DNA of 64,000 nucleotides from Streptomyces mobaraensis NBRC 13819 = DSM 40847 (GTDB lineage: Bacteria > Actinomycetota > Actinomycetes > Streptomycetales > Streptomycetaceae): NCBI RefSeq assembly GCF_017916255.1, contig NZ_CP072827.1, positions 6,039,501 to 6,103,500 on the forward strand, written 5' to 3'. The notes beneath the pieces were generated by a model. It was not told where the DNA came from. It saw only the letters and a list, made by a program, of their open reading frames with translations, and ran no database searches. Of this stretch, positions 7,657-15,100 are shown in pieces. The translations under genes and the position numbers were made by a program. Position 1 is the first letter of the stretch. Every line of letters begins with the position of its first letter.

Positions 7657-8493
7657 GTGTACTACACCAGCGGGTTCCACGAGTGTCTGAGTAACCTGGT
7701 TGTCCTGGCCAGCACCCGGATGAACGGTGCCGTCCGCACCGAGCAGGACCTCGCCACGGGCCTACGGAACTTCATCGCAGCCACCAACACCACCCAGGCG
7801 GCCCCCGGGCCTCTGCACATCGTGGACGACGAGGACCGGCTTCGCACCCTGGCCCGGCAGTTCGGTCGCGAACCTGCAGACAGAAGACGGAAGTTGGCTG
7901 CACTCCCCGAGATGGTGGAACTGTTCCAGGACGCTTTGAATATCCTGCCCCCGCAGGCGCAGCGCCTCTTTCGCCTATTGGTGACCGAGGTTGCCCTGTT
8001 TGACAGCGAAGTGGTCGTCCCCGGCAGCGGAGCACTGGTAGAGCAGGTGGGTTCCATCTACATCGCCGTAGGGGCTGACTGGACAGCCTCCGACGTGGCC
8101 GAGTGTCTTGTCCACGAGATGACTCACCTGTTGTTGCGCTGCGACGAGCATCGCTACGGCCACTACGTCAACCCTGCTGACGCCGTGCGAGAGCAGAAGT
8201 TTAGTCGGACCGCCGTATCCTTGACCCAGCGGTCACCCATGGTTGCCTTTCATAGCTTGGTCGTGGCGGCCGAGATCATGGGCCTGCGCTCGCAACTGCG
8301 CGGCGGAAATCGCAACTCCCCGGCAGGGGGCGCCCATGGGCCCGACAAACTGCTGGTTCATCGGGCTCTGCAATGCGCGGACGAACTCCTGCAACGGACC
8401 GATCGGGACAATCACTACCGTGAGCGCGCCATCGTCCTCATGGAACACGCCGCCACCGGGCTCCGCTCGGCCCTCCCCGAAATGGCTCTCTGA
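7657..8493 (+). CDS. HExxH putative peptide-modifying oxygenase, paralog 3
   Basis: I chose GTG 7657 because it has GAGG about 8 nt upstream and aligns the N-terminus exactly with paralog 2; an in-frame TTG at 7624 is an alternative. The product has 278 residues. It contains NLVVLAS (residues 13-19), ECLVHEMTHLLLRCDEHRYG (His153, Glu154, His157) and AFHSLVVAAEIMGLR (His199, Glu206). The invariant xxRYGxY after the HExxH motif is shared by all three paralogs and marks them as one subfamily. It lies 2 nt before the 2-oxoglutarate oxygenase gene and is surely cotranscribed with it. The role is inferred, as for paralog 1. Confidence 0.72.
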   Translation: MYYTSGFHECLSNLVVLASTRMNGAVRTEQDLATGLRNFIAATNTTQAAPGPLHIVDDEDRLRTLARQFGREPADRRRKLAALPEMVELFQDALNILPPQAQRLFRLLVTEVALFDSEVVVPGSGALVEQVGSIYIAVGADWTASDVAECLVHEMTHLLLRCDEHRYGHYVNPADAVREQKFSRTAVSLTQRSPMVAFHSLVVAAEIMGLRSQLRGGNRNSPAGGAHGPDKLLVHRALQCADELLQRTDRDNHYRERAIVLMEHAATGLRSALPEMAL

Positions 8494-8495
8494 TC

Positions 8496-9293
8496 ATGCA
8501 GGTATCGCACAAAGGAAGCCGGTTCGTCGTTCTCGACGAGATTCTCGACCCGGCGAGTGAGTCCGCCATGTGGGCCTGGTTCCAGACTCAGTCATTCGGC
8601 ATCAGCGTACCCGGCAACTGGGGACGTCGCCCGTTCGACGGGGTCGGAGCCTATGCAAGCCCCTCTCTGGTCATCGATGCCTCCGCACCGCCGGCCGAAT
8701 TGTTGGGACGAACGCTCCTGAAAGCTGCGCAGCTGGCGCAGGACGTGGTCGGTGTGCCAGGAAAGGACTGGCGCGCCGTCAGCCGAACCTGTTGGACGTA
8801 TCCGGCTGGCGCACAACTGAGTTGGCACAATGACAGTGCTGGTGATCAGACGGGCGCGTACGTCTGGTACGTTCATCCGCAATGGGGCGCCTCCTGGGGA
8901 GGCGAGCTGCTCATCGTAGACGAGCCGGCGTCCCAACTGGTCACCAGGGCAATCGAGTCCGGGCTGGTCCGCCCTGGGGAAACCGAGTCCCCACTTGCCT
9001 CCGAAGCCGAGTCGAAAGTGCTGTTCAGTGCTCTTGATCCGGTGTGCGTTCAGGCTCGGCCCAACCGTATGGTTTTGCTCATGCGAGACACCTTCCACAC
9101 GGTGCGACGAGTCGACACTTCCGCAGGAGACCGCTCGCGTTGCTCGGTGGCCGGCTTCTTCCTGACGATGGACGGAGCAAGTCAAGTGGCCAATGAAGAG
9201 CAGCAGTCCAGGTCGACGACTGGTACTGCAGGCCTTTCGAGTCAACTGGCAGCACATCAGAGGGCTGAGGGTCGGCCGGTACAGCGTGGCTAA
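8496..9293 (+). CDS. 2-oxoglutarate/Fe(II) oxygenase, prolyl-hydroxylase-like
   Basis: This 265-residue protein has the double-stranded beta-helix oxygenase signature of the 2OG-FeII_Oxy_3 (prolyl 4-hydroxylase-like) group. The motif is His111-Asn-Asp113 in SWHNDSAGDQTG, with distal His201 in RDTFHTVRRV and Arg215 in RSRCSVAGF for 2-oxoglutarate. The segment WYVHPQWGASWGGELLIVDE is the typical strand pair after HxD. The start ATG 8496 overlaps nothing and has no clear ribosome site, so coupling to the preceding gene (stop at 8493) is likely. It is a third type of oxygenase acting in one small locus, presumably hydroxylating the same precursor. The C-terminal 40 residues look disordered. Confidence 0.85.
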   Translation: MQVSHKGSRFVVLDEILDPASESAMWAWFQTQSFGISVPGNWGRRPFDGVGAYASPSLVIDASAPPAELLGRTLLKAAQLAQDVVGVPGKDWRAVSRTCWTYPAGAQLSWHNDSAGDQTGAYVWYVHPQWGASWGGELLIVDEPASQLVTRAIESGLVRPGETESPLASEAESKVLFSALDPVCVQARPNRMVLLMRDTFHTVRRVDTSAGDRSRCSVAGFFLTMDGASQVANEEQQSRSTTGTAGLSSQLAAHQRAEGRPVQRG

Positions 9294-10545
9294 CCCCTCC
9301 GGCGGTTCCTACCGCGAAGTGTTGAGTCGCCACGCCGCCCGGCACTTGCTCGCGGCGGCAGGGCTGGCACGGCTGTCCATGGGGATGGTGGGACTTGCAC
9401 TGGTGCTCTCGGTCCGCGAAGCGACGGGGTCGTTCGCCGCGGCCGGCTTCGCGGCGGGCGCCTTCGCCCTGACCGCTGGGGTATTGGCGGCAGTACGTGG
9501 ACGGTTGATCGATCTCAAGGGCCACCGTCGCGGACTGTGGGTCCTGGGCGCCGGGTACGCCCTCGTGGGCTGTGTCCTCCTGGTACTCGTGATCACGGCG
9601 CAGAATCCGGTTGCCCTGATCGCGGCCTCGGGGATGCTGGGAGCCGTTGCCCCTCCGGTATCGGCCGCAACGAGGACTGCATGGGCTGACATGGTTGGCC
9701 GTGGACCGCTCCTGTCGACAGCCCTGTCGCTCGACACGGTAACGGAGGAACTGCTCTCCCTCGTAGGACCGGTCATCACCGGGTTCCTCGCCGCGACAGG
9801 AAGCCCGGTGATTGCTCTCACCGTAGCGATCGGCCTTGAGGTGCTGGCGGTGGGACTGTTTCCTGGCGGATCGATGCGCACCGCCGCGGCTCCCACCACC
9901 ACGACTGGGCGCGAGGGGCGGCGGCTGCACAGTTCGCTCCGGGTACTGATCGCTGCGGGCCCGGCACTCGTTCCCCTGCTGGCGGTGGGCATAGGTTTCG
10001 GCATACTCGACGTGGCGGTCCCTGCCCTGGCTCTACAGCATGGAGGCACGGCGTCGGCGGGTTGGATGTTGGCGCTCCTGCCGGCCGGTAGCACCCTGGG
10101 TGGCCTCTTCTATGGACATCGCACGTGGTCGTCTCCGCTTGCGAAGCGCTACAGATGGCTTTGCCTCATGTTGGCTGTCGGCTTTGCCCCTTTGCCTCTC
10201 ATGGCCTGGGAACCGTCGGCATTGCCGCTGTTGTTCGTCGCGGGCTTGGTCGTCGCGCCTACGGTCGTTACGTGCTACCTGTTGGTGGACGAGGTGACCC
10301 CGGACGGCCGGAAGACGGAAGCAGCCACATGGGTCAGCACTTTCAACAACACAGGGACAGCCGCCGGGTCAGCCCTTTCTGGAGCTCTCGTTGCCGGTTT
10401 CCCGCTGGTGGTGGTCTTCACCCTGCCGGCTGTTGCCGTGACCGCCACCACGCTTGGCATGGTGCTGTGGCAGTGGCACCCGGCGCGGAGTGGAGCCGCG
10501 AGCGGGTCGGTCGTACGACCGGTGCGGGTGCCCCGCCGTCACTAG
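9286..10545 (+). CDS. MFS transporter, second in locus
   Basis: The product is about 419 residues with roughly twelve hydrophobic helices. GTG 9286 overlaps the end of the oxygenase gene by 8 nt and has GAGGG upstream. An in-frame ATG at 9193 would add 31 residues and overlap by about 100 nt, which is less likely. The sequence resembles drug/peptide-efflux MFS proteins rather than sugar importers. It is unlike the MFS at 1345, so the locus has two exporters, perhaps one for the product and one for immunity. Nothing resembling the operon follows before the IS element. Confidence 0.82.
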   Translation: MANPSGGSYREVLSRHAARHLLAAAGLARLSMGMVGLALVLSVREATGSFAAAGFAAGAFALTAGVLAAVRGRLIDLKGHRRGLWVLGAGYALVGCVLLVLVITAQNPVALIAASGMLGAVAPPVSAATRTAWADMVGRGPLLSTALSLDTVTEELLSLVGPVITGFLAATGSPVIALTVAIGLEVLAVGLFPGGSMRTAAAPTTTTGREGRRLHSSLRVLIAAGPALVPLLAVGIGFGILDVAVPALALQHGGTASAGWMLALLPAGSTLGGLFYGHRTWSSPLAKRYRWLCLMLAVGFAPLPLMAWEPSALPLLFVAGLVVAPTVVTCYLLVDEVTPDGRKTEAATWVSTFNNTGTAAGSALSGALVAGFPLVVVFTLPAVAVTATTLGMVLWQWHPARSGAASGSVVRPVRVPRRH

Positions 10546-10989
10546 CCTCGCTGTTTCGGTTGGGCTCGGTTGAGCGCTGTCCCAGCGATGGCCGGCGAGG
10601 GGTGGCCGGTAGGGCGGGCCACTGGGCTGTCCGTCAATGCTGGTCGCGGGTGGACGAGCAGTCAACTCATCGTGATCCTGTCCAGAGCAGGTTCAGTGCC
10701 GGTTCGGACGAGGATTTCCGGAAGTGGTCGGGGCATGCGGTTGTGCTGGGGGCGGTGGGACGGTTGCGTGGCACTGTTCCGGGCGGGGGTCTGACTCATG
10801 ACTTCTTTGACCGAAGTGTCTTGTCACAGACATGTCGACTGTCGTTGCGGGATGGTGCCTGCTGTCACCGAGCCACAGGGCGTGTCCCAATAGGGGCCTT
10901 GCCGTCTTTCAGGCGCCGTCACGGTTCAGACCGCCCGGCCAGGCAGGTGCCAGCCACCCAGCACATCACCATGTGGGAGGCGGACCACC
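10546..10989. other. Non-coding gap upstream of the IS110 transposase
   Basis: These 444 nt contain no credible gene. The right part (from about 10890) should be the left end of the IS110 element. In this family that end encodes the bridge RNA that guides target choice. I cannot fold or align it here. The left part shows nothing recognisable and may be island debris. Confidence 0.4.
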
Positions 10990-12103
10990 ATGACGACCAG
11001 ACAGCGCAGCACTTCCTCCACCAGCACAGGCCCGCCTGCTCGGGACGAGGTCGTCCTGGGTGTGGACACGCATGGCGAGGCTCATGTCGCCGCAGTGGTC
11101 TGCCCACTGGGCCAGGTCCTGGGCACCAAGTCCTTTCCGGCCACAGCGGTCGGCTACCGTCAGCTGCTCGCCTGGGCCCGCAAGTTGGGCACGGTGCGCC
11201 GGGCCGGGGTGGAGGGCACCGGTACCTTCGGCGCGGGCTTGTCCCGCTACCTGCTGGCGCAGCACGTAGCGGTGTTCGAGGTGAACCGGCCCGACCGCTC
11301 GGCCCGCCGTCTGCTCGGGAAGTCAGACCCGCTCGACGCGCAGGCCGCCGCGCGGGCCGTGCTCAGCGGTCGCGCCCGGGCGCGGGCAAAAACTGGCAAC
11401 GGTCCGGTGCAGAGCGCCCGGATGTTCAAAGTCGCCAAGGATTCCGCGGTCAGGGCCCGTACCCAGGCGATCAACCAGCTCAAGGCCGTCCTGGTCGTAG
11501 CCGACCCGGCCCTGCGGGAACGACTGTCCGGCCTGGGCAACCGCGAACTGTTCCGCACCTGCGCACGCCTCGGCCCGCGCGAGGGTGAGGTCGGCGGGGG
11601 CGATGAGGGCACCGTAACTGACGCCACCCTCATTGCACTGAGTATGCTGGCTCAGCGCATCGAGCAGCTCACCGGACAGATCGATGAGCTGAATCAGCGA
11701 CTGACCGGGCTCGTTGAACGCCATGCCCCGCAGCTGCTCGCGCCGGTCGGCATCGGCCCGGACTCCGCTGCCACGCTCCTGATCACCATGGGCGACAATC
11801 CCGAGCGGCTGAGCACCGAGGCATCCTTCGCTGCCCTGTGCGGAGTCAGCCCCATCGAGTACTCCTCGGGCGGTCGGAGCTCGCACCGGCTCAACCATGG
11901 TGGCGACCGGCAGGCGAACGCCGCTCTGCACCGGATCGTGTTCACCCGGCTGCGCCACGACCCGCGCACCCAGGCGTACTACGAACGCCGCACCCAGGAG
12001 GGCAAAACCCGTCGTGAGATCATCCGATGCCTCAAGAGATATGCCGCCCGCGAGGTCTTCAACCTGGTCAGGGCGGTGTCTACCAACCCCCCGTTATAGG
12101 GGC
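10890..12103 (+). mobile_element. IS110-family insertion sequence, boundaries provisional
   Basis: The transposase gene is intact. IS110 elements lack clear terminal inverted repeats, so ends are hard to see. The 8-nt word ATAGGGGC occurs at 10890-10897 and again at 12096-12103, overlapping the transposase stop codon. It could mark the two recombined core sites. The element would then be about 1.2 kb. The left non-coding end would be only about 93 nt, short for a bridge RNA, so the true left boundary may be further out. Confidence 0.4.
10990..12099 (+). CDS. IS110-family transposase (recombinase)
   Basis: The 369-residue protein starts at ATG 10990 behind GGGAGG. It has the N-terminal DEDD RuvC-like domain: Asp in VLGVDTHGEAHV, Glu in AGVEGTGTFG, and Asp residues in KSDPLDAQAAAR. 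The C-terminal Transposase_20 domain follows, with LLAPVGIGPDSAATLL and SGGRSSHRLNHGGDRQANAA and its catalytic Ser region. The length is normal for the family and no frame is broken, so it could be active. IS110 transposases act with a bridge RNA from the element end to insert at chosen sites without target duplication. Its stop codon lies 30 nt before the pcaL start. Confidence 0.95.
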   Translation: MTTRQRSTSSTSTGPPARDEVVLGVDTHGEAHVAAVVCPLGQVLGTKSFPATAVGYRQLLAWARKLGTVRRAGVEGTGTFGAGLSRYLLAQHVAVFEVNRPDRSARRLLGKSDPLDAQAAARAVLSGRARARAKTGNGPVQSARMFKVAKDSAVRARTQAINQLKAVLVVADPALRERLSGLGNRELFRTCARLGPREGEVGGGDEGTVTDATLIALSMLAQRIEQLTGQIDELNQRLTGLVERHAPQLLAPVGIGPDSAATLLITMGDNPERLSTEASFAALCGVSPIEYSSGGRSSHRLNHGGDRQANAALHRIVFTRLRHDPRTQAYYERRTQEGKTRREIIRCLKRYAAREVFNLVRAVSTNPPL

Positions 12104-12131
12104 GTCCGTGACAGATGAGAGGGTCTGGCGG

Positions 12132-15100
12132 GTGACTGAGACACCGGCGAACACCCTGCAATACCGCTCTGACGGGCCAGAAGACGCCCCAGTCCTGGTA
12201 CTGGGGCCGGCGTTGGGTACCACATGGCACATGTGGGACCGGCAGGTGCCGGAACTGACCCGGCAGTGGCGCGTCTTCCGCTACGACCTCCCGGGCCACG
12301 GCGGCGCGCCCGCCCGCCCGGCGGCCACGGTCGGCGAGCTCGCCGACCGGCTGCTCGCCACCCTCGACGCCCTCGGCGTCGAGCACTTCGGCTACGCGGG
12401 CTGCTGCATCGGCGGTGCGATCGGCGCCGACCTCGCCCTGCGCGGCCCGGAGCGGCTCGGCTCCCTCGCCCTGATCGGGTCGGCCGCCCGCTTCGGCACG
12501 GCGGACGGCTGGGGCGTACGGGCCTCCGAGGCGCGCTCCCACGGCCTGGACCCCGCGGCGCGGTCCGCGCCCGAGAACTGGTTCAGCCCCGCCTTCGCCG
12601 CGGCCCAGCCCGCCATAGTGGACTGGGCCGTCCACATGGTGCGCACCACCGACGTCCCCTGCTACTCCGCCGCCTGCGAGGCGCTGGCCGCCTTCGACGT
12701 CCGCTCCGGCCTCGAACGGGTGGGCGTGCCCACGTTGGTGCTCGTCGGCGCCGAGGACCAGGTGACGCCGCCCGCCGACGCCCGCGTCCTGGTCGCCGGC
12801 ATCCACGACGCCCGCCTCGCCGTCGTCCCCGGCACCCGCCACCTCGCCCCCGTCGAGCAACCCGCCGCCGTCACCGACCTGCTGGTGAACCACTTCACGG
12901 CGGACTGGCACCGGCCGGGGGTCGCTCGGCGGGGACGCGGCCCGGGCCCCGGTACGCCGCCGCCCGCGCCCACCGCTCCGGCAGGGGCGGGCGAGCGTTC
13001 CGCCGGTGGTTCGCCCGGCGGTCCCTTTGCGGGTAGTCCTGCCGGTCAGCCGGACGTCAGCGGACCGGGTATGCCGCCCACCGGTGGTGCGTCCGGTGGG
13101 GCGGGCGTGCACGCAGGCCCCTCCGTCGGCCCGTCGTCGGGTTCCCCGGCCTCGTCCGGCGGCCCCTTCGCGGGTGGTGCGGGTGGTCCTGCCGGTCTGC
13201 CGGAGCCCAGTGGGTCGGGTGTGTCTTCCCCTGGGGGTGCGTCCGGTGGGGCGGGCGTGCACGCCGGCCCGTCTTCGGTTCCTCCGGTCACGCCCAATGG
13301 ACCGTCGGAGGCCGGCGACGCCGGTCAGTCGAAGCAGAGCGGGTCGGGTGGGCCCTCCGTCGGGGGCGCGCCCGGCGGTTCGGGCGTGCGTGCCGGTCTC
13401 TCCTCGGGTGCTTCGGGTGTTTCCACCGGCCCCTCTTCGGTTCCTCCGGTCATGTCCGGCGGCCCCTTCGCGGGCGGTCCTGCCGGTCTGCCGGACCTCA
13501 GCGGGTCGGGTGGGCCGTCCGCCGGGGGTGCGCCTGCCGGTCCGGGCCCGGCCGGTCAGGGGGTACGCGGCGGCGGCCCGTCTCCCGCCGGCGCGGGCGC
13601 GCCCGCCGGTTCGTCGCCCGCCGGCTCGTCGTCCGGTGCTCCCGCCGGCTCGTTCGCGGCCGCGCCTGCCGCGCCGCCAGGCGTGGTTTCCGGTGACGCG
13701 CCGACGGCGCTGTTGCCGCCGATCGTGCTGGAGGACGGGCCGGTGCCGTCCGCCGCCTTCGCCGAAGGGCCGCCGGAGGGCTGGCCTCCGCCGCGGGCCG
13801 CCGACGCGCCACAGGGCGTGTTCGGCCCGCCCCCGGCGAACGGAGTACCGGATTCCGCCCCGGATCCGGCTCCGTTCGGCACGGCGCCCGGGCCCTTCGG
13901 TCCCGTCGACGGCCGGCGGCCGACCGCGCCCGGGGCGGCCCACGGGCCGGAAGCCATGCTCCGCAACGGCACGTTGCGCGCCGACGTCTTCGGCCCCCCG
14001 GCGGGCCCGCCGGTCGACAGCCCGTACGCCGCCCCTGCCCCGACCTCCGTTCCCGGCTGCTCGGCCGAAGGGCCGGCCGACGCGGCTCCTCAGGGCACGC
14101 CGACGGCGTACGGCCCGCCTGCGGAAGCCGCCGCTCCGGGGGCGAGTGGCTTCGGACCGTTCCCGGGCCCGTCCCCGGCCCCCGCCACCGACGGTCGTAC
14201 CGAACGCTTCGGTCCCTCGTCCCTGCCCGGCTTCGGACACGGCGTCACCGGCCCGACGGCCCCGGCTTCCCAGGCGGGCGCGCCGGGTGCCGAAGTCCCG
14301 TACGGGACTGTGGGATTCGGCTCTCCGGCCGGCGGCCTCACCTCCCTGGAGGAGGGAGCGCCCTCCACGGCCCGGCCCGCGGCGGGCCCTTCCGCGGGAA
14401 CCGGTGCCACAGGCGCGGACGCGGCGGCATCCCAGACGGAGCGGCCCGGACAGGACGGCCCCGCCCGGGTGGACGTACCGACGACGGACATGTCCGCGCT
14501 GTCCACGCCCACTTCGGCGAGCCACCGCGAGGCCGCTGAGAAGGGGATCGGTGAGGCGGTGGCCGGTTCCGCGCGGGTGGACGTGCCCACGACCGACATG
14601 TCCGCGCTGTCCGCGCCGAGTTCGACGCGCCGTCCCGGGGCCCGGACCGGCGGGAACCACAGGACGATGACGGCGGAGACCGGCGATGCGGCACGGGTGG
14701 GCTCGGCCGGTGAGACCGGCGTGGACGTGTCCGCCGCTGACCCGTCCCCGGCGGGCGAGCGGACGCCGACGCGCCGTCACGACGGCGTCGGGGCGGGTGC
14801 CGACAAGGCGACGGCGCCGGGTTCCGGCCGCGTGGATGTGCCGACGACCGACATGTCGGTGCTTCCCGCTCCTGGCTCGGCGGCGGCTGTCGGCGACGCG
14901 CCCGGTGCGGGTGGCTCCGCCTCGGACGCTGCTCGCGTGGATGTGCCCACGACGGACATGTCGGCGCTCGCCGCGCCTGGTTCTGCGGCGGTTGTCGATG
15001 GGGCGCCTGGTGCGGGTGGTTCCGCTTCGGGTGCCGCCGGGGTGGATGTGCCGGGGGCGGACATGTCCGCGTTCGCCGCGCCTCGTTCGGTGGCGGCTGC

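Noticed and set aside
10569..10890. Small frames before the IS110 transposase
   Set aside because: No ribosome site, no family resemblance, and overlapping alternatives in several frames; treated as non-coding.
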